Assembly (NCBI GenBank): GCA_900543715.1 | Contig: UQSX01000004.1 | Coordinates: forward strand, 31,531-95,530 | Source: an uncultured Blautia sp. | Lineage (GTDB): Bacteria > Bacillota > Clostridia > Lachnospirales > Lachnospiraceae | DNA length: 64,000 nucleotides | Reading direction: 5' to 3' | Part shown: piece after piece, positions 8,424 through 16,491 of the stretch | Layout of the letters: each line of letters opens with the position of its first letter | How positions within the stretch are numbered: position 1 is the stretch's first letter | Notes under the pieces: model-generated | The model's database searches: none | What the model saw: only the letters and a program-made list of their open reading frames with translations | What the model was told of the DNA's origin: nothing | Made by a program: the position numbers and the translations under genes

Positions 8424-9107
8424 ATGAGGTATGAAATTAAAGGCGGCGTATTTCCCATCGTTGTGTGCTATCTGGAAGATGGGGAGCAGATGATCACAGA
8501 AAAAGGTTCTATGGTATGGCAGAGTCCCAATGTTAAGATGGAGACTTCAGGAGGAGGTCTGGGAAAAATGTTTTCCAAGGCTCTTTCCGGAGAGAGTATG
8601 TTCCAGAATATCTATACAGCCCAGGGGGGAGCGGCTATGATCACTTTCGGTTCCAGTTTTCCGGGAAAGATCCTTCCTATAGAGATCGCTCCGGGAAAAG
8701 AGATCATCCTTCAGAAGAAGGCTTTTCTGGCATCAGAGAGCGGTGTGAAGCTGGATATTCATTTTAACAAAAAACTGGGCGCGGGATTCTTCGGAGGAGA
8801 AGGATTTATCATGCAAAGACTTTCCGGAAGCGGGATGGCCTTTGCTGAGATCGATGGTGAGCTTGTGGAATACGACCTGGCCCCAGGCGAGGAGATGATC
8901 GTAGATACAGGAAACGTAGCCGGATTTGAACCAGGGGTTTCTATTGATATCCGTCAGGTGGCAGGGATCAAAAACAAACTTCTGGGAGGAGAAGGATTCT
9001 TCAATACGGTACTGACAGGACCGGGAAAGATCTGGCTGCAGACCATGCCAATCTCAGGAGTGGCTGAGGCTATCCGTCCGTTTATCCCTACAGGCGGAAA
9101 TGGCTGA
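8424..9107 (+). CDS. AIM24 / TIGR00266 family protein
   Basis: 227 residues of the AIM24 (TIGR00266) family, a trimeric beta-prism fold whose bacterial role is not settled. Family signs are the repeated glycine-rich blocks: SGGGLGKMFSKALSGES near residue 40, AAMITFGSSFPGKILPIEI, GAGFFGGEGFIMQRLSGSG near 115-135, and KNKLLGGEGFFNTVLTGPG near 190. No signal peptide or membrane helix. ATG 8424 follows AAAGGAGAGG. It sits between the DUF4317 gene and the flavodiiron gene with short gaps (19 and 63 bases), consistent with one operon. Confidence 0.88.
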   Translation: MRYEIKGGVFPIVVCYLEDGEQMITEKGSMVWQSPNVKMETSGGGLGKMFSKALSGESMFQNIYTAQGGAAMITFGSSFPGKILPIEIAPGKEIILQKKAFLASESGVKLDIHFNKKLGAGFFGGEGFIMQRLSGSGMAFAEIDGELVEYDLAPGEEMIVDTGNVAGFEPGVSIDIRQVAGIKNKLLGGEGFFNTVLTGPGKIWLQTMPISGVAEAIRPFIPTGGNG

Positions 9108-9170
9108 TTTTTGCATAAGCAGGTAATTTTAGGGAACAATCACTGAAAAAGCCGGAAAAGGAGGTTCAAG

Positions 9171-11702
9171 ATGGAAACACTGAAACTGAGAGACAATTTT
9201 TACTGGACAGGTATTGTAGATGACAAGCTTCGGGTATTTGATATCATCATGTACACGGAATTTGGAACTACCTACAACTCCTATGTAATGAAGGCTGGAG
9301 ACAAGACGATCTTATTCGAGACTGCCAAGGCGAAGTTTTTTGACGAATATCTGGAAGAGCTGAAGCAGATCACAGATGTGGAAAAGATTGATTATCTGGT
9401 AGTGAATCATACGGAACCGGACCACGCGGGAAGTGTGGAAAAGCTTCTGGAGATCAACCCGGGCTTAAAGATCATTGCTACAGGCTGTGCTATTAATTTT
9501 CTGAAAGAGATCGTAAACGGAGAGTTTACCGCCCTTCCTGTAAAGGATAATCAGGAGATGAAGATCGGAGACAAGACTCTGAAATTTATGATCGTACCCA
9601 ACCTTCACTGGCCGGATACCATGTATACTTATATAGAAGAAGAGCAGATTCTGGTGACCTGTGATTCTTTCGGCTCTCATTACGGTTTTAAGGATATCCT
9701 TCTGAGCAAGGTTACGGATCAGGAAGGATATATGAGAGCTACAAAATATTATTTTGATAACATCATCGGTCCTTTTAAGCCTTATATGTTAAAGGCTCTG
9801 GATAGAGTCAGAGAGCTGGATATCTCCATGATCTGCACCGGACACGGTCCGGTCCTGGATACCAGGATCGACTTTATCCTGGATACCTATCAGGAATGGT
9901 GTACAGTGGTAAATCCAAATAAGAAAAAGACGGTGGTCATTCCCTATGTAAGCGCCTATGGCTACACCAAAGAGCTGGCAGGGGCCATTGCCCAGGGAAT
10001 CCAGGAAAGCGGAGATATTGACGTGCGATGCTACGATATGGTAGAAGCAGATCAGGCAAAGGTTCTGGAAGAACTGGGATTTGCCGATGGATTCCTTCTG
10101 GGATCTCCTACCATTGTGGGAGAGGCCTTAAAACCTATCTGGGATCTGACTACTTCCATTTTCGCGGGAACCCATGGCGGCAAGCTGGCCAGTGCTTTCG
10201 GAAGTTACGGCTGGAGCGGCGAGGCGGTGCCTCATCTCATCGAGAGATTGAAACAGTTAAAGATGAGAGTGCCGGATGAAGGATTCCGGGTGAAGTTTAA
10301 GCCAAGCCAGGATAACCTGATCGACGCTCATGATTATGGATATAATTTCGGCTGTCTGCTTCAGAATAAAGAAAATGTAAAGAAATCCACAGGTCCTAAG
10401 AAACTGGTGAAATGTCTGGTATGCGGAGAGATCTTTGACGCTTCTCTGGAAGTCTGCCCGGTATGCGGCGTAGGAAAAGAAAATTTCGTTCCTGTAGACG
10501 TGGAGGAAAGCTCCTACAGAATGGATACAAAGAACTTCTATGTGATCCTGGGAGGAGGAGCAGCAGCCTTTTACGCAGCTTCTGCTATCCGGGAGAGGGA
10601 CAGGACCGGTTCCATTGTGATGATCTCAAACGAGCCTTATCGTCCCTATAACCGTCCTATGCTGACAAAGGCCATCATGGCAGAGTTAAATGAAGAACAG
10701 ATCGCTATTGAAGAAGAAAAGTGGTATGAGGAAAATAATGTCCATCTTCTTCTGGGAAAACAGGTGACAGGCATTGACACGAAAAATAAAGAAGTGCTTC
10801 TGGAAGAGGGCATGAAGCTGACTTATACAAAGCTGATCTATGCTCTGGGATCCGAGTGCTTTATCCCGCCTATTAATGGAAAGGATAAGAAAGAGGTTAT
10901 CGCTATCCGCCGTCTGGAAGATGTCCGGAAGATCGAAGCCATGCTTCCTCAGATCAGGAATGTGGTGGTCATCGGCGGCGGCGTCCTGGGACTGGAAGCA
11001 GCCTGGGAGATGAAGAAAGCCAAATGCCACGTAACTGTGCTGGAAGCTGCGCCTCTCCTTATGGGAAGACAGCTGGATGAAGGAGCCGCCGATATGCTGA
11101 AGCTGATCAGCGAAGGTAAGGATATCCAGATCCATACAGGAGCCCAGATCACAGACATTCTCGGAGAAGAACATGTTACCGGCGTGAAGCTGGCAGGAGG
11201 AGAGGTATTCCCGGCAGATCTGGTCATTGTTTCCGCCGGTGTAAGAGCCAATACAGCCATTGCCGGAGACGCAGGCATTGAAACAGACCGGGCAGTTGTG
11301 GTCAATGAGAGAATGGAGACCAATATCCCGGATATCTATGCCTGCGGCGACTGTGCTCAGTACCAGGGGATCAACTATGCTATCTGGCCTCAGGCTATGG
11401 AGCAGGGCAAAGTTGCCGGTGCCAATGCGGCAGGAGAACCTCTTGTTTATGAAGGAGTATCCGCGGCCCTGAATTTCCACGGTATGGGAACCGCCTTGTT
11501 TGCAGCAGGAGATAATGGAAAGAATTCCAATCTGGTATATAAGACTGTGGAATTTAAGGATATGGGAAAGAAACAGTACCGGAAATATTATTTCCTGAAT
11601 AACCGGCTCTGCGGTGTGATCCTGATCGGAGACGTCAGTGCCATGGCCAGGATGACACAGCTTCTGGAAAAACATGCCACTTACCAGGAAGTAATGGAAT
11701 AG
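9171..11702 (+). CDS. Flavodiiron protein fused to short rubredoxin and NAD(P)H:rubredoxin reductase
   Basis: 843-residue, self-contained O2 (or NO) reductase of the cytoplasm. Domains in order: beta-lactamase-like diiron domain (about 1-250) with His80-x-Glu82-x-Asp84-His85; flavodoxin FMN domain (about 253-395, SPTIVGEALKPIWD); a small rubredoxin-like zinc/iron knuckle (CLVCGEIFDA then CPVCG, only 10 residues between CxxC pairs, about 412-435); and a FAD/NADH reductase (about 452-843) with FAD motif LGGGAAAFYAAS, NADH motif IGGGVLGLEAAWE and FAD-closing YACGDCAQ. This layout matches the multidomain flavodiiron class described in Clostridioides difficile that takes electrons directly from NADH. 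It would detoxify oxygen in an anaerobe. ATG 9171 follows AAAAGGAGG. Confidence 0.95.
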   Translation: METLKLRDNFYWTGIVDDKLRVFDIIMYTEFGTTYNSYVMKAGDKTILFETAKAKFFDEYLEELKQITDVEKIDYLVVNHTEPDHAGSVEKLLEINPGLKIIATGCAINFLKEIVNGEFTALPVKDNQEMKIGDKTLKFMIVPNLHWPDTMYTYIEEEQILVTCDSFGSHYGFKDILLSKVTDQEGYMRATKYYFDNIIGPFKPYMLKALDRVRELDISMICTGHGPVLDTRIDFILDTYQEWCTVVNPNKKKTVVIPYVSAYGYTKELAGAIAQGIQESGDIDVRCYDMVEADQAKVLEELGFADGFLLGSPTIVGEALKPIWDLTTSIFAGTHGGKLASAFGSYGWSGEAVPHLIERLKQLKMRVPDEGFRVKFKPSQDNLIDAHDYGYNFGCLLQNKENVKKSTGPKKLVKCLVCGEIFDASLEVCPVCGVGKENFVPVDVEESSYRMDTKNFYVILGGGAAAFYAASAIRERDRTGSIVMISNEPYRPYNRPMLTKAIMAELNEEQIAIEEEKWYEENNVHLLLGKQVTGIDTKNKEVLLEEGMKLTYTKLIYALGSECFIPPINGKDKKEVIAIRRLEDVRKIEAMLPQIRNVVVIGGGVLGLEAAWEMKKAKCHVTVLEAAPLLMGRQLDEGAADMLKLISEGKDIQIHTGAQITDILGEEHVTGVKLAGGEVFPADLVIVSAGVRANTAIAGDAGIETDRAVVVNERMETNIPDIYACGDCAQYQGINYAIWPQAMEQGKVAGANAAGEPLVYEGVSAALNFHGMGTALFAAGDNGKNSNLVYKTVEFKDMGKKQYRKYYFLNNRLCGVILIGDVSAMARMTQLLEKHATYQEVME

Positions 11703-11767
11703 AAAATGCTGGCAGGAACAGCTTAAGGCTTTTCTGACAGAAAAGGAGACGGATAATACAGCAATGG

Positions 11768-11830
11768 AGCTGAGGCATTAAACATAACTCAGAAATATTC
11801 TCAAATTCAGTTTAGTGCCTCAGCTTCATA
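11768..11830. terminator. Hairpin terminator, GCTG..CATTAA family
   Basis: AGCTGAGGCATTAAAC (11768-11783) pairs with GTTTAGTGCCTCAGCT (11810-11825) with one G-T wobble and a 26-base loop. It ends the flavodiiron transcript; there is no long T run. The same arm sequence recurs at 22154-22308 and 41571-41616. The rest of the gap to the sigma gene is A/T-rich; a TGTAAC at 11923 could be part of an ECF-type promoter but I cannot support a -10. Confidence 0.65.
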
Positions 11831-11975
11831 GTCTGCATATCCGTCTCTGTTTATGTTCAGAAGCGGCTGAAAGTCGGATATGCCCTACGGTCAGAAAAAA
11901 ATTTTATTTTATTAGAAATGTATGTAACGAATCTTCTCTTTTTTGGATATATGGGTAAAGGAGGTGAGAAACAAG

Positions 11976-12449
11976 ATGATGGATATGGACTCCATATACA
12001 GAGAGCAGGCAAATGCAGTGTTCAAATATCTTATGACGCTTTGCTATGAGGAGGATACGGCACAGGAGCTGACTCAGGAAACCTTTTATCAGGCGGTGAA
12101 AAGTGCGGGAAAATATGACGGCTCCTGTAAGGTGTCTACCTGGCTTTGCCAGATTGCCAAACATCTCTGGTATCAGGAGCTGGACCGAAGAAAAAGAAAA
12201 GGGACCAGTCAGCTGGACGAAAATCTTGTTTCCCCCAAAGCGGCCCTGGAAGAGGAATTATGTATTAAAGAAGAGAAGATGGAATTGTTCCGGAAGGTCC
12301 ATGTTTTGGAGGAAACAGCGAAGGAAGTAGTGCTTCTTCGGCTGACAGGAGAATTCTCCTTTCGGGAGATCGGAGATATTTTTGGAAAGAATGAAAACTG
12401 GGCCAGGGTAACTTTTTACCGGGCAAAACAGAAATTAGTGAAAGGGTGA
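11976..12449 (+). CDS. ECF RNA polymerase sigma factor
   Basis: 157 residues from ATG 11976, chosen over an in-frame TTG at 11943 because AAAGGAGGTGAG lies 8 bases upstream. Region 2 is visible at about residues 8-80 (YREQANAVFKYLMTLCYEEDTAQELTQETFYQAV, then CKVSTWLCQIAKHLWYQELDRRKR) and region 4 at about 105-157 (VVLLRLTGEFSFREIGDIFGKNENWARVTFYRAKQKL). It directs RNA polymerase to a small stress regulon. The anti-sigma gene starts 6 bases downstream, so its activity should be held by that membrane protein. Target genes and inducing signal cannot be read. Confidence 0.93.
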   Translation: MMDMDSIYREQANAVFKYLMTLCYEEDTAQELTQETFYQAVKSAGKYDGSCKVSTWLCQIAKHLWYQELDRRKRKGTSQLDENLVSPKAALEEELCIKEEKMELFRKVHVLEETAKEVVLLRLTGEFSFREIGDIFGKNENWARVTFYRAKQKLVKG

Positions 12450-12455
12450 AGAAGT

Positions 12456-13442
12456 ATGAAGATGAAGTGTGAGATTATCCGGGATCTGTTTCCAAGTTAC
12501 ATAGATGGACTGACCAGCCGGGAGAGTAATGAACTGATAGAGGAACATCTGGAGGAATGCGGGGATTGTAGAGAATATCTGGCTTCCATGCAAGAAGAAA
12601 TCGTACAGGAAAATCAGCCTGTGAAGAATAAGGAAGCTGTTAAGCCCTTCCGGAAACTCCGTCAGAAAACCAGGAGGAAGATTTTTCTGACTGCAGGAGG
12701 AGCGGTCCTGTCCTGCGGGCTGATCTTCGGAGGAAGCCTTCTCTATTATGGAAGGTCCTGGACCGCAAATTCTGAAGATGTAAAGATGACTATAGATGCT
12801 CAGGGCGGAATCGCCACCCTCCGTTTTGCACCGGAGAAGAAAAACTGTAAGCTTAACGCTGAAGCTGGAGAAGATAATACTATTACCATAGTAGAAAGTA
12901 AGCAAGTTCCCTTTGCAAAGACCTACAATCCCAATGCTTACTGGAGCTGTACTTTTATTGATGAAGATACGGTTATGGGATTAAAGGGCCAGAATATGGA
13001 TTTCAGTGAAGACCAGGTACTGACTATAAAATATGAAGACCGGACGGAGACAGTTTCTCTGGAAGACCTGGCCCGGGAGGCCCTGGAGAATCCTTCGGCA
13101 CAGTCTGATGAGGTGGAGATGACCTGGGCAAAAGACGATAACGGAACAGTGACTCTGGGATTCTTCCCGGAAATTTTAGGGGTTTACCTGAGGGCGGAAG
13201 ACGCGGGAGAAGACCGGATCCTGATCCGCCAGTATTATGACAGCCAGGAAGAAACGGCGCAGAAGGGAGCTTTCTATACCATAAACTTTATAGACGAAGA
13301 TACCATCCGGCTGTCAGACGGCACAGAACGGGAACTTTCTCAGGATGATGTTCTTACCATAGAATATGAAGATAAGACAGAGGAGATATCCTTCAGTGAT
13401 CTGTGGGAAGGAAGCCTGCCGGGGGATGCGCAGGACGATTAA
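12456..13442 (+). CDS. Zinc-finger anti-sigma factor with duplicated extracellular domain
   Basis: 328-residue single-pass membrane partner of the preceding sigma factor. The N-terminal cytoplasmic anti-sigma zinc finger has Cys5 and His31-x3-Cys35-x2-Cys38 (EEHLEECGDC). A positively charged stretch (RKLRQKTRRK) leads into a membrane segment at about residues 76-98. The outside part holds two copies of a similar module, each ending in an IDEDT...LTI.YED.TE.(V/I)S..DL pattern (about 168-210 and 275-320), which looks like an internal duplication forming the sensing domain. What it senses is unknown. Confidence 0.85.
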   Translation: MKMKCEIIRDLFPSYIDGLTSRESNELIEEHLEECGDCREYLASMQEEIVQENQPVKNKEAVKPFRKLRQKTRRKIFLTAGGAVLSCGLIFGGSLLYYGRSWTANSEDVKMTIDAQGGIATLRFAPEKKNCKLNAEAGEDNTITIVESKQVPFAKTYNPNAYWSCTFIDEDTVMGLKGQNMDFSEDQVLTIKYEDRTETVSLEDLAREALENPSAQSDEVEMTWAKDDNGTVTLGFFPEILGVYLRAEDAGEDRILIRQYYDSQEETAQKGAFYTINFIDEDTIRLSDGTERELSQDDVLTIEYEDKTEEISFSDLWEGSLPGDAQDD

Positions 13443-13581
13443 AATAAGAAATCTGTATATCTGTCCGTACATTTTTGAGCCTATGAACGGTTACATCAGC
13501 AAGAATCTGGTTTTTAACCGTACCAGGTCATAAAAGCACAGTCCTGTCTGCCAGGAGCGGGTTATCGGGTCATAGAAAAAG

Positions 13582-13640
13582 AAACTGCCGGAAGATCCAT
13601 GTCGATCAGTTAAAGACATGGATCTTCCGGCAGTTTTCAG
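13582..13640. terminator. Bidirectional terminator between anti-sigma gene and treR
   Basis: A 22-base-pair perfect stem, arms 13582-13603 and 13615-13636 (core ACTGCCGGAAGATCC), with an 11-base loop, flanked by A residues on the left and TTTT on the right. It serves both convergent genes and touches the treR stop codon. The remaining 140 bases after the anti-sigma gene show nothing I can name. Confidence 0.85.
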
Positions 13641-14377
13641 CTTACAGACCTGCGCACCGCATTATCTTGGAAACGAAAGTAATCCGGCCTGTGCCGTGAC
13701 TGTGTGAACTCAAACATGATTCCGTCGCTGTTGTAAGTGTGGCTGGTGATGACCGCCAGACAGTTATAGTCGTTTACATCCAATTCCAAATACTTTTCAT
13801 CTATCTGAGTGATTTTTTCTACTGTCATCACCCGCTTGCTGTTGACAATGGTCATGTGGAGGGTGTTTTCCAGATATTCGTAAATAGAATTTTCTGCAAT
13901 TTCCGGAGTCAGGCCGCAAGCAGCGCTTTTCAGAAAATAGTTGTGATTGATGATCAGAGGTTTTTCGTCTAAAAAATGGAGCCGCTGAATATAATATAAT
14001 TCAGAACCCACCGGGAAGCCGGTCCGCCTGGAGATTTTTTCGTCGGCGGTAAGCTCCATGAACTGAAGGACTACGGAGCGGCCTTTTTTATGATTGCGGA
14101 TAGAAGATTCCTTAAAGGACTCAATACCGCCGATGGTGTAGGAGGTCTGCGCTACAGGGCGATAGATATTCCGGACCCCCTTTCCCTGCATGGTCTGGAC
14201 ATAGCCATCTGTTACCAGACGGCCTACCGCTCTGCGGATGGTGTTTCTGGAACAATTATAAGCAAGCACTAACTGGTTTTCAGAAGGAAGCAGCTCCTGG
14301 TAGGCATATTCTTCGGATTCTATTTTTTGTTTTAAATCTTTATAAATAAATTCATATTTACTTTTCGGCATTTTCAT
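13637..14377 (-). CDS. treR: Trehalose operon repressor, GntR/UTRA family
   Basis: About 246-residue repressor. Residues 1-70 form a GntR winged helix (YEFIYKDLKQKIESEEY, LLPSENQLVLAYNCSRNTIRRAVGRL, VQTMQGKG); the rest is a UTRA ligand-binding domain, which in TreR binds trehalose 6-phosphate. It is divergent from the trehalose PTS and phosphotrehalase genes and three matching operators lie in between. ATG 14377 has AGGA only 4 bases away while ATG 14371 (MPKSKYEF) has it at 10 bases, so the true start may be 14371; GTG 14380 is also in frame. Likely autoregulated, since one operator overlaps its leader. Confidence 0.9.
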   Translation of the reverse strand: MKMPKSKYEFIYKDLKQKIESEEYAYQELLPSENQLVLAYNCSRNTIRRAVGRLVTDGYVQTMQGKGVRNIYRPVAQTSYTIGGIESFKESSIRNHKKGRSVVLQFMELTADEKISRRTGFPVGSELYYIQRLHFLDEKPLIINHNYFLKSAACGLTPEIAENSIYEYLENTLHMTIVNSKRVMTVEKITQIDEKYLELDVNDYNCLAVITSHTYNSDGIMFEFTQSRHRPDYFRFQDNAVRRSVS

Positions 14378-14387
14378 CACATCCTGT

Positions 14388-14496
14388 CTTGTTTAAACAT
14401 CTTATGTTTTCATTATATAAAAAAAATTGAAAAAGTCAAGAAAACAATGTTGACATGTTTAAACAAGTGTGCTATTTTATACTTGTTCAAACAAGT
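14388..14496. promoter_or_regulatory. Trehalose promoter with three TreR operators
   Basis: Three copies of a TTGTTyAAACA palindrome are visible: CTTGTTTAAACAT at 14388-14400 just before treR, ACATGTTTAAACAAGT at 14453-14468, and ACTTGTTCAAACAAGT at 14481-14496. The rightward promoter is TTGACA at 14450-14455 and TATTTT at 14473-14478 (17-base spacer). The second operator covers the -35 and spacer and the third the start site, so bound TreR would block initiation. The first would let it control its own gene. Confidence 0.85.
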
Positions 14497-14520
14497 TCGT
14501 GAAAAGAAGGAGGTACGAGC

Positions 14521-16479
14521 ATGGCAAAATATACAGATGACGTCAAGGCATTGCTGGAGCTGATCGGCGGAAAAGAGAATATTGCGGCAGTGTCTCACTG
14601 TATGACAAGGATGAGATTCGTTCTTGCAGACGAAAAGAAAGCAAACGCAAAGGAAATTGAAAAGCTGAAAAGTGTAAAGGGAACCTTTACCCAGGCAGGG
14701 CAGTATCAGGTGATCATCGGAAATGATGTGTCAACCTTTTACAATGAATTTACTGCCTATGCAGGAATTGAAGGGGTAAGTAAGGAAGCTGCCAAACAGG
14801 CAGCTAAGAGCAACCAGAATCCAATCCAGAAGATTATGAGCAACCTGGGAGAGATTTTTGCTCCCATTATCCCGGCCCTGATCTGCGGTGGCCTTGTATT
14901 GGGCTTCCGTAATGTGATCGACGCCATTTATTTCTTTGACAATGGGACAAAGACCCTTGTAGATATTTCCCAGTTCTGGGCAGGTGTGGACAGTTTTCTT
15001 TGGCTGATCGGCGAAGCAGTGTTCCATCTGCTGCCCGTAGGCATTGTCTGGTCCATTACCAAAAAGATGGGAACTACACAGATCCTTGGTATTGTATTAG
15101 GTCTGACACTGGTATCTTCCCAGCTTCTTAACGGCTTCAGTGTGGCTTCCACTCCGGCAGATCAGATACCATACTGGGATTTCGGATTTGCCAAGGTAAA
15201 TATGATCGGTTATCAGGGACAGGTTATCGCAGCCATGATGGCTGGTTTTGTACTGGTATATCTGGAAAAGTTTTTCCGGAAGATATGTCCGGCGGTGGTC
15301 AGTATGATCGTAGTTCCGGTCTGCTCTCTGGTGCCGGCAGTATTTATCGCACATATGGTAGTAGGCCCCATCGGCTGGACCATTGGAAACGCCATTGCAG
15401 ACGTGGTTTACGCAGGTCTGACTTCTAACATCCGATTTGTATTTGCAGGAATCTTTGGACTATTATATGCACCTATCGTTATGACAGGTCTCCATCATAT
15501 GACAAACGCTATTGACTCTCAGCTGATCGCAGGTCCCAGCAAAAGCACCATCCTGTGGCCTATGATCGCACTGAGCAACATCGCACAGGGATCCAGCGTG
15601 CTGGCTATGACAGTTCTTCAGAAGAAAAACGAGAGAGCTCAGCAGGTCAACGTTCCTGCATGTATTTCCTGCTACCTGGGCGTAACAGAGCCGGCTCTCT
15701 TCGGTGTAAACTTAAAATACGGATTCCCGCTGGTCTGCGGTATGATCGGTTCTGCCTGCGCAGCAGTGATTTCTGTAGGCTTTGGAGTGGAAGCTCTGAG
15801 CATCGGCGTCGGCGGCCTTCCGGGTATCTTATCTATTAAACCAGAGTATTACCTGATTTTCCTCCTGGCTATGGCTGTGGCTATCGTGATTCCTTTTGTA
15901 CTGACATTTATTGTGGGAAAGGCAAAATTATCTGCTGCAGACAGACTGGGAGAGGACTACGGAGAGGAGTCTCAGGTTGTCGAAGAGGTACAGGGACCGG
16001 CAGTACAGACAGCAGCAGAACCTCTTACAGAATTAAAGGCCGGACTTACCGGTAAGGTAATTCCTCTGGATGATGTTCCGGATGATGTGTTTTCACAGCA
16101 TATTATGGGAGACGGCGTTGCCATTGAGCCGGAAAATGATACAGTAGTAGCCCCTGCAGATGCAAAGGTAGGGGTAGTTATGGCAGACTCCGGTCATGCC
16201 TGTGGTCTGATCTTTGCAAATGAGATGGAACTGTTGATCCATGTAGGAGTAGATACTGTTGATATGAACGGAGACGGATTTGAGCTTCTTGTAAAAGAAG
16301 GAGATCAGGTAAAACAGGGACAGTCCCTGATCCGTTTTGATAAGGAAAAGATCAAAGCGGCAGGACATCCTTATGTGACTGTATTTATTGTTACCGAGGA
16401 AGGACAGGCTAAGAATATCCAATACCTTACAGGTATGGAAGCAGAGGCAGGAAAGACACCGGTTATCAAGTTTGAGTAA
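14521..16479 (+). CDS. treP: Trehalose PTS transporter, EIIBCA
   Basis: 652-residue phosphotransferase permease that imports trehalose as trehalose 6-phosphate. EIIB domain at about 1-85 with the phosphorylated Cys27 in SHCMTRMRF; EIIC membrane domain at about 105-475 with the glucose-family motif around GVTEPALFGVNLKYGFP; a C-terminal Crr-like EIIA at about 500-652 with His559 (SGHACGL) and His574 (LLIHVGVDTV). Having its own EIIA makes it independent of a separate EIIA-Glc. ATG 14521 follows AAGGAGG. Regulated by the TreR sites upstream and followed after 12 bases by treC. Confidence 0.95.
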   Translation: MAKYTDDVKALLELIGGKENIAAVSHCMTRMRFVLADEKKANAKEIEKLKSVKGTFTQAGQYQVIIGNDVSTFYNEFTAYAGIEGVSKEAAKQAAKSNQNPIQKIMSNLGEIFAPIIPALICGGLVLGFRNVIDAIYFFDNGTKTLVDISQFWAGVDSFLWLIGEAVFHLLPVGIVWSITKKMGTTQILGIVLGLTLVSSQLLNGFSVASTPADQIPYWDFGFAKVNMIGYQGQVIAAMMAGFVLVYLEKFFRKICPAVVSMIVVPVCSLVPAVFIAHMVVGPIGWTIGNAIADVVYAGLTSNIRFVFAGIFGLLYAPIVMTGLHHMTNAIDSQLIAGPSKSTILWPMIALSNIAQGSSVLAMTVLQKKNERAQQVNVPACISCYLGVTEPALFGVNLKYGFPLVCGMIGSACAAVISVGFGVEALSIGVGGLPGILSIKPEYYLIFLLAMAVAIVIPFVLTFIVGKAKLSAADRLGEDYGEESQVVEEVQGPAVQTAAEPLTELKAGLTGKVIPLDDVPDDVFSQHIMGDGVAIEPENDTVVAPADAKVGVVMADSGHACGLIFANEMELLIHVGVDTVDMNGDGFELLVKEGDQVKQGQSLIRFDKEKIKAAGHPYVTVFIVTEEGQAKNIQYLTGMEAEAGKTPVIKFE

Positions 16480-16491
16480 GGAGGATTTTCC

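Noticed and set aside
10686..11675. 329-codon open frame on the minus strand opposite the flavodiiron gene
   Set aside because: Low-complexity His/Cys/Ser/Phe-rich translation, no ribosome site, fully antisense to a gene with clear domains; a shadow of codon bias.
11923..11950. ECF-type autoregulated promoter (TGTAAC) before the sigma gene
   Set aside because: No convincing -10 partner at the right distance; cannot be supported by sequence alone.
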